Of a DNA stretch of 64,000 nt, positions 9,117 to 18,970 are shown piece after piece; position 1 is the first letter of the stretch; every line of letters begins with the position of its first letter. A program made the translations under genes and the position numbers. The stretch spans positions 129,001 through 193,000 of the forward strand of contig NZ_UWOP01000001.1 of the NCBI RefSeq assembly GCF_900604485.1. The letters run 5' to 3'. The notes beneath the pieces are model-generated. The model saw only the letters and a program-made list of their open reading frames with translations, had not been told where the DNA came from and searched no databases. Origin of the DNA: Enterococcus mediterraneensis (GTDB taxonomy: Bacteria > Bacillota > Bacilli > Lactobacillales > Enterococcaceae).

Positions 9117-9162
9117 AAAACGCCCGATCCCAAATCTTACAGATTTTTGGATCGAGCGTTTT
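9117..9162 (-). terminator. Terminator of the amino acid ABC operon
   Basis: Arms AAAACGCCCGATCC and GGATCGAGCGTTTT pair with one mismatch around an 18-nt loop, directly after the last permease gene on the minus strand. Confidence 0.8.
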
Positions 9163-9163
9163 A

Positions 9164-9820
9164 TCAGTAATCGTATCGTTTGGTCTCCAAGTATTTGGAA
9201 AATAGCGATAGTATATAACAAACAAGAAAGTAAGCGATCGTCATCGCCAAGAACATCGGCAAGACATAGTTTTCATTCTGTCCGTAAATGATCCGCGCAT
9301 GGTGGGTCAACTCCGGCAATGAGATGATCACCGCCAAGGAGGTATCCTTGATCAAAGAAATCAGCTGACTGACGATTGCTGGGATCATTGCCTTGAAGGC
9401 TTGCGGCATCACGATCGATTGCATCGTTTCAACATAGCTGAGCCCTGTCGATAAGCCGGCCTCCATCTGTCCTTTCGGCACGGCGTTGAGCCCTGCGCGA
9501 AAAATTTCTGACAGCATAGCAGATTCAAAAATCGTCAATGCCACGACTGCCGACCAAAAAATATCAAAGCTGATACCGATCTGGGGCAAAGCGAAATAAG
9601 TGAAGAAGATGATCAATAGCAGCGGCAGATTACGAATGACATCCACAACGACTCCGACGATCTTTGATACTATGGGAATATTGGAAAAGCGGATGACTCC
9701 GGCCAGTCCGCCGATCAAAAAGCTGAAAATGATCGAAAGCAGCGATACTTCGATCGTAACGCGCAATCCTTCTATCAGAAAGCGGATGTTTATCCATGAA
9801 AATGCATCAAAAAAATTCAT
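9164..9820 (-). CDS. Polar amino acid ABC transporter permease (second)
   Basis: This 218-residue HisM/GlnP-type permease has about five membrane helices and the EAA-loop region around GQMEAGLSTGLSYVETMQSIVMPQAFKAMIPA (about 127-158), which contacts the ATPase. It pairs with the similar upstream permease, giving the ATPase, binding protein, permease, permease order seen in glutamate/glutamine importers such as gluABCD. The ATG follows AGGAGG. Confidence 0.92.
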   Translation of the reverse strand: MNFFDAFSWINIRFLIEGLRVTIEVSLLSIIFSFLIGGLAGVIRFSNIPIVSKIVGVVVDVIRNLPLLLIIFFTYFALPQIGISFDIFWSAVVALTIFESAMLSEIFRAGLNAVPKGQMEAGLSTGLSYVETMQSIVMPQAFKAMIPAIVSQLISLIKDTSLAVIISLPELTHHARIIYGQNENYVLPMFLAMTIAYFLVCYILSLFSKYLETKRYDY

Positions 9821-9835
9821 TGTTTTTCCTCCTTT

Positions 9836-10483
9836 CTACGAACGAACCGCCCAGCGTTTTTCCAAGTAAACCATCAAATAAGACAATGGTAATGTAAGTA
9901 CTAAATAAAAAAGTCCTACAATAATATACGTATCAAACGTATTGAATGTTTCACTGGCAATCAAGTCACCTTGGTACATCAAATCCAGACCAGCTACCAT
10001 CGCTAAAACAGATGAATTCTTCACTAGATTGATAAATTGATTGCCCAATGGTGGAACAACGATCTTAAACGCTTGAGGTAAAACAATATAGCGCATCGTC
10101 TGTGCGTAGGTGAAACCGGAAGAAAGTCCCGCTTCCATTTGTCCTTTAGGAACCGTTTGGATACCTGAACGGACTGTTTCAGCAATAAATGCAGAAGTAT
10201 AAATGATCAAACCGATCGTTCCGGCTTGAAAACCGTCAAGAGGCAATCCATATCTAGGCAGCACCACAAAGAAAAACATCGCGATGATCAACAGCGGGAT
10301 ATTACGAAAGAATTCGACATAGGCTTTTGCCAATCCGCTGATGAATTTATTGTGGGACAGTTGAAAGATAGCCATCAGTGTGCCGATCAGCAAACTAAAG
10401 AACAATGCGATCAAACTGGCGTAGATCGTAAATTTGAATCCGTCGAAAAACATTCCGGAATAATTTTGAAATAAAGTAAGCAT
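9836..10483 (-). CDS. Polar amino acid ABC transporter permease (first)
   Basis: This 215-residue membrane subunit of the importer is related to the downstream permease. It has the EAA loop around GQMEAGLSSGFTYAQTMRYIVLPQAF and about five helices. Two bases separate it from the binding-protein stop codon, so it is tightly coupled. The two permeases probably form a heterodimeric channel. Confidence 0.92.
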   Translation of the reverse strand: MLTLFQNYSGMFFDGFKFTIYASLIALFFSLLIGTLMAIFQLSHNKFISGLAKAYVEFFRNIPLLIIAMFFFVVLPRYGLPLDGFQAGTIGLIIYTSAFIAETVRSGIQTVPKGQMEAGLSSGFTYAQTMRYIVLPQAFKIVVPPLGNQFINLVKNSSVLAMVAGLDLMYQGDLIASETFNTFDTYIIVGLFYLVLTLPLSYLMVYLEKRWAVRS

Positions 10484-10485
10484 GA

Positions 10486-11298
10486 TTATTCCTCCACCTT
10501 TCCAGTTTCATCATCAGGGAACCATTTTTGATAGATTTCGTCATAGGTTCCGTCTTCATGGATCTCTTTTAATGCTTGGTTGACTTCATTTAGAAAATTT
10601 TCTTGATTTTTGTTGATGGCGATTCCGTAAGGCTCATTGGTAAACGTCCCTCCAACCAATTTATAATCTGGATTGGAAGCCGCCATTCCCAACAAGATCG
10701 CATTATCTGTCGTCATTACATCTCCTTGACCTGACTGTAATGCGGTAAATGCTTCAGAATAATTCTCCAATTCTAAAATCTTCGCATCCGGTGCATGTTC
10801 ACGGATATTGGCGGCGGAAGTTGAACCTTTGACCGCCAAAACGGTATTATTAGCGCCTAAATCATTGACGCTTTGGATAGGACTGTCTTTTTGTACCATG
10901 ATGGATTGTCCCGCATCAAAATAAACATCGGAAAAGTCAACTTGCTTCTTCCGTTCTTCCGAGATCGTCATCGTCGCGATGATCGCGTCGATATTCCCGT
11001 TTTTCAATAAAGGGATCCGGGTTTTAGATGTCACTTCGACAAAAATGGCATTCCCGTCACGACCTAACATTTTTTCAGTCAAGGCTTTAGCAATATCGAT
11101 ATCAAACCCGCGGACTTCTCCTGTGGCGATATCCATCAGTCCGAATAAGCGAGTATCATATTTAACGCCCCAAACGATTTGATTTTTTTCGCGGCTTGTT
11201 TTGGCGATATCCTGATCTGCGACGCTTTTACCGCCACAAGCACCTAGCGTGCAAACAACCATCATAAGCGCGAAAAACCATACGATCTTTTTTTTCAT
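10486..11298 (-). CDS. Amino acid ABC transporter substrate-binding lipoprotein
   Basis: This 270-residue SBP family 3 protein has a lipoprotein signal (charged start, hydrophobic stretch, lipobox LGAC with Cys21), so it should be anchored outside the membrane. Typical ligand-pocket stretches are present: GFDIDIAKAL, TMTISEERKKQVDFSDVYF and the VLAVKGSTS phosphate-like loop. It is most like glutamine/glutamate/aspartate binders, but specificity is not certain. It sits between the ATPase and the two permeases. Confidence 0.92.
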   Translation of the reverse strand: MKKKIVWFFALMMVVCTLGACGGKSVADQDIAKTSREKNQIVWGVKYDTRLFGLMDIATGEVRGFDIDIAKALTEKMLGRDGNAIFVEVTSKTRIPLLKNGNIDAIIATMTISEERKKQVDFSDVYFDAGQSIMVQKDSPIQSVNDLGANNTVLAVKGSTSAANIREHAPDAKILELENYSEAFTALQSGQGDVMTTDNAILLGMAASNPDYKLVGGTFTNEPYGIAINKNQENFLNEVNQALKEIHEDGTYDEIYQKWFPDDETGKVEE

Positions 11299-11309
11299 AT
11301 AGCATCCTC

Positions 11310-12041
11310 CTAATGATTGATTACTTTGCTGATAAATTGACGCGCGCGTTCCGTCGTTGGGTTCGCGAAGAACTCTTTTACATTGCGGCTTTCTTCCACT
11401 ACTTCGCCGTCAGCCATGAATACTACCCGATCGGCCACTTCTTGAGCAAAGCCCATTTCGTGTGTGACAACGATCATAGACATACCGTCTCGCGCGATTT
11501 TTTTCATAACATTCAATACATCGCCGATCATTTCAGGGTCCAATGCTGATGTTGGTTCATCAAACAAAAGAAATTCAGGATTCATCGCAAGCCCTCGCGC
11601 GATAGCTACCCGCTGTTGTTGCCCACCAGAAAGCATAGACGGATATGAATCTTTTTTATCCAACATTCCTACGCGGTTCAATAATTTTTCTGCTAGATCT
11701 ACTGCTTCGCCTTCGTTTTTCTTCAATACTTTGATAGGTGCCAACGTGATATTTTCTAACACCGTTTTATTGGGATAAAGATTAAAATGTTGAAAGACCA
11801 TTCCAATATTTTTACGGATCTCAGTCAGTTTTACATCTTTATCATAAAGATTTTTTCCATTGATCAGCAGCTCTCCGGAAGTGATCGTTTCTAGTCCGTT
11901 GATGCATCGCAGCATGGTACTTTTCCCGGAACCAGAAGGCCCGATCACTACTACCACCTCACCTTTTTCAAACGTTAAATTGATATTTTTCAGCGCATGA
12001 AACTTTCCGTAGTATTTTTCTACTTGTTTGAATTCAATCAT
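11310..12041 (-). CDS. Amino acid ABC transporter ATP-binding protein (GlnQ type)
   Basis: This 243-residue ATPase has Walker A GPSGSGKST, signature LSGGQQQRVAIARGLA and Walker B LLFDEPTSALDPE, with the GlnQ-type Q-loop VFQHFNLYP. It is the first gene of the four-gene importer. The upstream gap to trpS (about 290 bases) is AT-rich and holds both promoters; no riboswitch was recognised there. Confidence 0.95.
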   Translation of the reverse strand: MIEFKQVEKYYGKFHALKNINLTFEKGEVVVVIGPSGSGKSTMLRCINGLETITSGELLINGKNLYDKDVKLTEIRKNIGMVFQHFNLYPNKTVLENITLAPIKVLKKNEGEAVDLAEKLLNRVGMLDKKDSYPSMLSGGQQQRVAIARGLAMNPEFLLFDEPTSALDPEMIGDVLNVMKKIARDGMSMIVVTHEMGFAQEVADRVVFMADGEVVEESRNVKEFFANPTTERARQFISKVINH

Positions 12042-12300
12042 GGCTATTTCGCCACCCTTCTATATATTTAGAATTACATTAAATATTTTTTAAGATTAAG
12101 TTATATTATAGTCTACTGTTTTTTCATTTGTAAAGGTCTTGTAATGAAATTTTCTCAACTTCGTACAATTATTTTTAATTTTCTGACATAGCAATGTTAT
12201 AAATTCCCACTTTCGATGTTTGCATGACTCGTATTTTCTTTTAGAGATAGTTGTTTCGCTTTGAAAAAAAAGGTAAGATGTTAACTGACGATAACGATAA

Positions 12301-13341
<1,041 letters not shown>

Positions 13342-13371
13342 AAGCAAGTGTATAAACCTAACCGACTCTAT

Positions 13372-13421
13372 GATATTTGGTGTTGTTACTCAGATTGAGT
13401 AATGATACCAAATATTTTTTT
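13372..13421 (+). terminator. trpS terminator
   Basis: A two-part stem (ATATTTGGT and TTACTCA pairing with TGAGTAA and ACCAAATAT) is followed by seven T residues. Confidence 0.88.
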
Positions 13422-13431
13422 GCAAAATAAA

Positions 13432-13475
13432 AATGGTCAAATACCACCTTTTAACAATGGTATCTAACCATAAAT
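13432..13475 (-). terminator. Terminator of the small membrane protein gene
   Basis: On the minus strand, ATGGTTAGATACCA pairs with GTGGTATTTGACCAT and is followed by TTTTATTTTG. It lies just past the stop codon of the minus-strand gene. Confidence 0.65.
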
Positions 13476-13497
13476 ACGCAAATATAGTAAAATCTAG

Positions 13498-13881
13498 CTA
13501 CTTCACTTTCCGCTTGAGGTATTGGATATCCCACATATACAGGAGGAATACCAAGATCACTAGTGCAATCGACCATAAAATATCCGGCATGGTAATATTC
13601 TTCAGTTTCAGAATCGGCATTAGTAACGTGGGGAAACTGTATAAGAATAAGCGCTCGCTTTTATGCAAGTTCTTTTCAAGCGCTGTACTAAAGAAAGAGA
13701 TTCCTATTATTTTTTTCTTATACAACACTCTCCAGATAATAATGATCAGTGCTACAGTAACAAAGAAAAATATTCTGGCCGCCATATGATACATTGACTG
13801 GCGCACTAAGCAAGCCGCCGCTACTAAGAGAATATAAAGACCAATCAATCCCCATTTTCGCTTCTGTTCTTGATTTTCCAC
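13498..13881 (-). CDS. Hypothetical membrane protein, about four helices
   Basis: The family is not recognised. The protein is 127 residues if it begins at GTG 13881 (ribosome site AGGTAGG with 6-base spacing); an in-frame ATG at 13917 would add 12 basic residues but has no clear ribosome site. Hydrophobic stretches suggest helices near residues 13-30, 37-53, 80-95 and 98-116, with basic segments between and a basic tail. It is monocistronic, convergent with trpS. Confidence 0.6.
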   Translation of the reverse strand: MENQEQKRKWGLIGLYILLVAAACLVRQSMYHMAARIFFFVTVALIIIIWRVLYKKKIIGISFFSTALEKNLHKSERLFLYSFPTLLMPILKLKNITMPDILWSIALVILVFLLYMWDIQYLKRKVK

Positions 13882-14064
13882 TTTACACCTACCTCGCTTT
13901 TTCCTGAAACAAATCATTTCTACTTATTTATAGCTAAGGACTTCTCTCGTGAGATCCATAACATGCTCTACCATTACGCTATCGCAATTACTGTGAAAAT
14001 GCAACCCTTTTCGATAACATTATCTTGGAAAAATCTACCCTGACAAAAACATTATTTTGGTCTG

Positions 14065-14574
14065 TCAATAATGCTCCTGCTCACTGCGATAAAGATCAAA
14101 AATACTCTTGCCGTAAATATACGGGATAAAAGCATTTGTTTCCAAAAGCCGCAAGTATTCTTTTTCATTCACCCATGCAGCTTCAGTGACTTCACTGGCT
14201 TGCAGGGTGATTTCAACAAGCGGGATATCCTTCGTCACAAAATAAATTTCATTCCATCCTTCAGCAAAGCGGACAGTCAAGCGGCTGGGAATATCTTGCA
14301 AAGAAAGACTGATGCCTAATTCTTCTCGCGTTTCTCTTTCCGCCGCTTCAAAAAGCGCTTCGCCGGCGATCACTGCACCGGATGCTGAATAATCCCAGTA
14401 CCCCGGCCACGAAGCTTTGTCTGGATGACGGCGCTGGATCAGCAGCTGCCCTTGGCTGTTGAAGATCAGCACAGTCACTACAAAACGATACTCGCCGATC
14501 TCCATGGGAACACCCCGCTGATGGGACTTTTCTTTTCTATGCTTTTGCGCATCGTAGACATCTGTTACCTCCAT
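14065..14574 (-). CDS. Nudix hydrolase
   Basis: This 169-residue protein contains a full Nudix box: G-x5-E-x7-RETREELGI at about residues 66-88 (starting GAVIAGE). This motif holds Mg2+ and cleaves nucleoside diphosphate-linked compounds. The N-terminal MEVTDVYD stretch and overall layout resemble the YfcD/isopentenyl-diphosphate-isomerase-like Nudix subgroup; the substrate is unknown. The start ATG has AAGGAGGAG upstream. It follows the large hairpin after pheT and may be transcribed partly from the pheST operon. Confidence 0.9.
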   Translation of the reverse strand: MEVTDVYDAQKHRKEKSHQRGVPMEIGEYRFVVTVLIFNSQGQLLIQRRHPDKASWPGYWDYSASGAVIAGEALFEAAERETREELGISLSLQDIPSRLTVRFAEGWNEIYFVTKDIPLVEITLQASEVTEAAWVNEKEYLRLLETNAFIPYIYGKSIFDLYRSEQEHY

Positions 14575-14610
14575 GCAATTCTCCTCCTTCCCTTATTTCA
14601 AAACAAAAAA

Positions 14611-14762
14611 AGTCGCGATATAAAGTGATCAATGAAGCAAGATACTCAACCAGCATGATGGGATTTTTACGAACCACTGCAGTTTGTTTCCAAACACAAA
14701 CCGCTCGTGGTTTTCGTATTCCATAGTTTGAGTATCTTGACTTAGTGATCCATATCACGACT
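14611..14762. repeat. 152-nt long imperfect inverted repeat after pheT
   Basis: The whole segment can fold on itself. Outer arms begin AGTCGCGATAT and end ATATCACGACT; next inward AAGATACTCAA pairs with TTGAGTATCTT; the centre ACGAACCAC...GTTTG pairs with CAAAC...GTGGTTTTCGT. On the minus strand it ends in a T-run (GCGACTTTTTTTG), so it can terminate pheT transcription. Its size and nested arms exceed an ordinary terminator and look like a small repetitive palindromic element of the kind reported in enterococci (EFAR-type), though membership is not shown. Confidence 0.7.
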
Positions 14763-14778
14763 CTGCTTTATTTCGATC

Positions 14779-17199
14779 TTAACGGATCTCAGCAGCTAAT
14801 TTTTCTATTAAGCTGGTTGTTACTTTTTCCATCGCACGATTGATCTCTTCATCAGTCAATGTGGCTTCTGGATTGACGAATGTCAGGCTGTAGGCCATTG
14901 ATTGATAGCCTGATTCGATATTTTCTCCACGGTAAACATCAAACAATTGGATATCTGTCAAATATTTTCCAGCAGCATTTCTGATGACTTCAACGATCGC
15001 TTGATTTTCCACTTCGTCTTTTACTAGTAAAGCGATATCGCGGCTGACAGAAGGGAATTTGGAAACAGCTTGATAGATATATTTTGCGACATCTGTCGTT
15101 ACCATATATTGCAAATTCAATTCCGCCACATAGGTTTCTGGAATATCATATTGTTTTGCGACATTTGGATGGACTTGGCCGATAAATCCGATTTTTTCTT
15201 CATCAAAGAAAATGTCAGCGGCTCTTCCAGGATGCAGATCTTTCATGTCACTTGTTTTGCGATATGTGATCTGTTCGTTGATCGACAACATCGCAAACAA
15301 GTTTTCCAAGATTCCTTTCAATGTAAAGAAATCAACTTTCTCTGCTTTGCTTTGCCAATCTTTACTTTGCCATTCACCAGACAATGCCAACGCCAAATGG
15401 TTTTCTTCCAATGGCAAGCTGGTTTTTGCGTCCGCATTTTGATAGAACACACGACCGATCTCATATAACGCGATCTGTTGGTTTTTACGAGCAGTATTGT
15501 AAGCTACATCATCCAACAATCCGCTGACAAGATTCAGGCGCAGAACAGAACGTTCTTCACTCATTGGCCAATCTAAACGTGTTACATTGCTTTCTTTCAT
15601 CATGAAAGATGTCGATTTTTCTTCCGTTGTCAACGCATAGCTGATTGCTTCAGAAACACCGGAGCCTTCAAGGATACGACGAACTTTGCGGGTCTTCACT
15701 TGTTCTTCTGTCAGACTTCCCGCAACTGTTTCGCCGCTTGGCAATGTAGAAGGTAAACGATCATAGCCGTAAATCCGTGCCACTTCTTCGATGATGTCTG
15801 CTTCGATGGCAATGTCCCAACGACGAGGCGGGATCGTTACTTGATAATTGCCTTCATTTTCCTCAAATGGAAAGCCTAACGCGTCAAATACATGATCGAC
15901 ATCTTCTGTTGTCAATTCGGTACCCAGTGTGCGGTTGATTTTTTCTAATTTGATGGCAACATGTTGATCTTCTACTTCAACTTCTGAACCTGCTACGTGT
16001 CCTTTTAGAACTTCGCCGCCTGCTAATGCCGCGATCATGGCCGCCGCTACATCACCGGCTTCGCCGATGGTTCCTTTATTGATGCCTTTTTCAAAGCGGG
16101 CTGAAGATTCGCTACGCAGATTGAATTGTTTCGATGTGCGTCGAATGGACACACTGTCAAACAACGCCGCTTCTAATGCGATGGTTGTTGTTGTTTCAGT
16201 TATTTCTGAATCAAGTCCACCCATCACGCCGGCAAGAGCTACTGGAACAGAGCCGTTGGTGATCACGATGTTTTCAGGCGTCAATGTTCTTGTTTCGCCA
16301 TCAAGTGTCACTAATTCTTCTTTGTCATTTGCTCGGCGAACCACGATCTCTTTGCTGTTCAATTTATCATAATCAAAAGCATGCAGCGGTTGACCGAATA
16401 ACAATAAAATATAGTTGGTCACGTCAACGACATTGTTGATAGGACGGATCCCTTCATTCATCAATAGATTTTGCAGCCATTGTGGACTTGGCGCGATCTT
16501 AACGCCTTCGATGATGCGGATTTGATAAGCAGGTGTATCATTTTGATCAGTGACTTTTACTGACAGCTTATCTGAAGCAGGACGATCCGCTTCTTTCAAT
16601 TCTTCATCGTCAAATTGCGGTTTTTGATCGTAGATAGCACCGACTTCATAAGCGACACCCCGCATGCTCAATGCGTCCGCACGGTTTGGTGTGATGGAAA
16701 GTTCAATGATGCTGTCATCCATATCAAGATAAGAAAAAACTGGTTCGCCATTGACTGCATCTTCAGGCAGATAATAGATTCCTTCAGCGTATTCTTTTGG
16801 GATCACGCTGTCGGCATAGCCGACTTCTTGTAAAGAACAGATCATACCGTTAGAAACTGCTCCCCGCATTTTGCCTTTTTTGATTTTGACGTTGCCGGTG
16901 ATTCGTGATCCTGGTAATGCGACGATCACTTTGATGCCCGCTTTGACGTTAGGCGCACCGCATACGATTTGTGATAATTCTTCTTCGCCGATATCCACTT
17001 GACAGATAGACAAGTGATCGGAATCAGGATGCGGAACACATTCTTTCACTTCACCGACAACGATTTTTTTCAAACCTTCTTGCGGTACTGTGATCCCTTC
17101 GACTTCGATACCGGTCACAGACATTTTATCTGCCAATTCTTTTGGCGAAACAGCCGAAAGATCTAAATATTTATTTAACCATTTATAGGATACTAACAT
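14779..17199 (-). CDS. pheT: Phenylalanyl-tRNA synthetase beta subunit
   Basis: This 806-residue protein forms the alpha2-beta2 synthetase with PheS. It has the N-terminal tRNA-binding OB domain (about 40-150, [22 protein letters not shown]), the B3/B4 editing domain (about 200-400), B5 and the C-terminal anticodon-binding FDX domain (about 710-806, [14 protein letters not shown]). Length is normal. It starts 6 bases after pheS, so it lies in the same T-box-regulated operon. Confidence 0.97.
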   Translation of the reverse strand: MLVSYKWLNKYLDLSAVSPKELADKMSVTGIEVEGITVPQEGLKKIVVGEVKECVPHPDSDHLSICQVDIGEEELSQIVCGAPNVKAGIKVIVALPGSRITGNVKIKKGKMRGAVSNGMICSLQEVGYADSVIPKEYAEGIYYLPEDAVNGEPVFSYLDMDDSIIELSITPNRADALSMRGVAYEVGAIYDQKPQFDDEELKEADRPASDKLSVKVTDQNDTPAYQIRIIEGVKIAPSPQWLQNLLMNEGIRPINNVVDVTNYILLLFGQPLHAFDYDKLNSKEIVVRRANDKEELVTLDGETRTLTPENIVITNGSVPVALAGVMGGLDSEITETTTTIALEAALFDSVSIRRTSKQFNLRSESSARFEKGINKGTIGEAGDVAAAMIAALAGGEVLKGHVAGSEVEVEDQHVAIKLEKINRTLGTELTTEDVDHVFDALGFPFEENEGNYQVTIPPRRWDIAIEADIIEEVARIYGYDRLPSTLPSGETVAGSLTEEQVKTRKVRRILEGSGVSEAISYALTTEEKSTSFMMKESNVTRLDWPMSEERSVLRLNLVSGLLDDVAYNTARKNQQIALYEIGRVFYQNADAKTSLPLEENHLALALSGEWQSKDWQSKAEKVDFFTLKGILENLFAMLSINEQITYRKTSDMKDLHPGRAADIFFDEEKIGFIGQVHPNVAKQYDIPETYVAELNLQYMVTTDVAKYIYQAVSKFPSVSRDIALLVKDEVENQAIVEVIRNAAGKYLTDIQLFDVYRGENIESGYQSMAYSLTFVNPEATLTDEEINRAMEKVTTSLIEKLAAEIR

Positions 17200-17205
17200 T
17201 TTTCT

Positions 17206-18249
17206 CTATTCCCCCTTGAATTGACCTAAGAAACGCAGATCATTTTGATAGAAATTACGGATATCATTGACACCGTAACGCAGCATCGCTACTCGATCCG
17301 GACCTAAGCCGAATGCGAATCCGCTGTATACTTCAGGGTCGATTCCAGACATCCGCAAGACGTTCGGATGGACCATACCGGCACCTAAGATCTCGATCCA
17401 GCCGGTGTATTTGCAGACATTACAGCCGGCACCGCCGCATTTGAAACAGCTGACATCAACTTCCACGGATGGTTCAGTGAATGGGAAGTAACTTGGACGC
17501 AAACGGATCTCGCGATCTTCCCCAAACATTTTTTTCATCATTACTTCCAATGTTCCTTTTAGATCCGCCATCGTGATATTTTTGTCTACGACCAATCCTT
17601 CGATTTGATGGAATTGGTGGCTGTGAGTAGCGTCATCGGTATCCCGACGGAAAACTTTCCCAGGTGAGATCATTCGCAAAGGACCTTTTGAAAAGTCGTG
17701 TTTTTCCATCGTTCGAGCTTGAACAGGAGATGTATGGGTTCTGATCAGTACTTCATCGGAAATATAAAAAGTATCTTGCATATCTCGTGCTGGGTGGTCT
17801 TTTGGCAAGTTCATCCGTTCAAAGTTGTAATGATCGGATTCCACTTCTGAACCTTCCACTACTTGATAACCCATACCGATAAAAATATCTTCGATTTCTT
17901 CCATGATCTGCGTCAATACATGGCGGACACCTTGTTTGACTGCTTTGCCTGGTAATGTGATATCGATACTTTCCGCCGCTAGTGTACGGTCAAGTTCCGC
18001 TTTTTCCAGTTCAATTTTCTTTTCTTCGATTTTTGCGGTCAATTCATCACGGATCTCATTTGCAAAACTGCCGACTTTTGGCCGTTCCTCTGCTGACAGA
18101 TCTTTCATTCCTCGTAAAACTTCTGTGATAGGACCTTTCTTTCCAAGTGTTTCCACACGAATTTGATTCAACGCTTTTAAATCTTGCGCTGCATCGATCT
18201 TCGCTACTGTTTCCTGCTTCAACGCTTCCAGTTTATCCTGTAAAGACAT
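17206..18249 (-). CDS. pheS: Phenylalanyl-tRNA synthetase alpha subunit
   Basis: This 347-residue class II catalytic subunit has an N-terminal coiled coil (about 1-85), motif 2 around the [28 protein letters not shown] region and motif 3 [17 protein letters not shown]. The start ATG at 18249 follows AAAGGAGG; an upstream in-frame ATG at 18285 is weaker. Expression is controlled by the T-box leader just upstream, so it should rise when tRNA-Phe is uncharged. Confidence 0.97.
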   Translation of the reverse strand: MSLQDKLEALKQETVAKIDAAQDLKALNQIRVETLGKKGPITEVLRGMKDLSAEERPKVGSFANEIRDELTAKIEEKKIELEKAELDRTLAAESIDITLPGKAVKQGVRHVLTQIMEEIEDIFIGMGYQVVEGSEVESDHYNFERMNLPKDHPARDMQDTFYISDEVLIRTHTSPVQARTMEKHDFSKGPLRMISPGKVFRRDTDDATHSHQFHQIEGLVVDKNITMADLKGTLEVMMKKMFGEDREIRLRPSYFPFTEPSVEVDVSCFKCGGAGCNVCKYTGWIEILGAGMVHPNVLRMSGIDPEVYSGFAFGLGPDRVAMLRYGVNDIRNFYQNDLRFLGQFKGE

Positions 18250-18301
18250 TCTTTTTCCTCCTTTAAATAAATAGCCGTATACCACATCGCAAGTAAGTCA
18301 T

Positions 18302-18525
18302 CAAAAAAAGACCCCGTTCCTGATTAAGGAACGAGGTCTCGCGTTACCATCCTATTTTCGTGATAAATCACGCACTTGATTTGCCTAACGGTTGTGGCGA
18401 CCGGTTTGTACACCATGATACAAACTAGCTCGGGAAGTGAACTTCATTTTTCGATACTTGAACCTGCTTTCAGTCTGTGACAGGTCTCCCTTTTCAAGCT
18501 CAGCCAAACTACTCTTTTCCTTCAT
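18302..18525 (-). promoter_or_regulatory. T-box riboswitch (tRNA-Phe) upstream of pheST
   Basis: On the minus strand the leader holds the T-box AGGATGGTAACGCG (from 18352 down), whose TGGT can pair with the ACCA end of uncharged tRNA. Directly after it lies a terminator (GACCTCGTTCCTTAATCAGG hairpin then seven Ts). Stem I lies 5', with an AGTA...GGGAGA element and a candidate specifier loop holding TTC (ATGAAGTTCACTTCC, near 18444), matching phenylalanine. It ends about 50 bases before pheS. Confidence 0.92.
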
Positions 18526-18577
18526 CGCTATTTCGAATATTTGAATGTATTAAGTGTACAAAAAATTTTATATAAAA

Positions 18578-18901
18578 TCAACTGCATTCTTCAGGCGTGA
18601 TCCATTTTTCACTCCAATTTTTAACTGAAATAAGACTTTTTTCCAAATCAGTTCCTTTTTCAGTCAATCTGTACAGATTCGATTCTTTGGTAACAATTCC
18701 TTCCCGTTCCAGTTCTCGCAAACGTTCCACTAAGACGCGGTCACTTACTTCAGGCACATTATTGGCTAGTTCCACAAAACGTTGGGGACCGCCTTCCAGC
18801 AACACATCCAAAATCAATCCATTCCACTTTTTACCTAAAATCGTGAATGCTTTTTCGAACTTGGGACACAGTGAAAATTCCGTCACTTTGATTTGCTCCA
18901 T
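18578..18901 (-). CDS. HxlR-family winged-helix regulator
   Basis: This 107-residue protein matches the HxlR/YodB group: FTILGKKWNGLILDVLLEGG, then RFVELANNVPEVSDRVLVERLRELEREGIV and a YRLTEKG wing. Members of this group often sense quinones, diamide or aldehydes through a cysteine near residue 6-14; here Cys12 and Cys106 could serve. A 17-bp palindrome overlaps its own promoter, so autoregulation is likely, and a related box lies upstream of the nitroreductase gene at 32248. The role is inferred. Confidence 0.9.
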   Translation of the reverse strand: MEQIKVTEFSLCPKFEKAFTILGKKWNGLILDVLLEGGPQRFVELANNVPEVSDRVLVERLRELEREGIVTKESNLYRLTEKGTDLEKSLISVKNWSEKWITPEECS

Positions 18902-18922
18902 TTTTCGTCACCTCTTGAAAGA

Positions 18923-18952
18923 ATTATAGCACATAACTTACATTTTGTAAGT
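18923..18952 (-). promoter_or_regulatory. HxlR-gene promoter with palindromic operator
   Basis: The minus-strand -10 box TATAAT (18928-18923) lies 17 bases from a -35 box CTTACA (18951-18946). A perfect palindrome ACTTACA-TTT-TGTAAGT (18936-18952) covers the -35 region and half the spacer. This suggests repression of the regulator by itself. Confidence 0.75.
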
Positions 18953-18970
18953 ATCCCGGATCGGATTATT

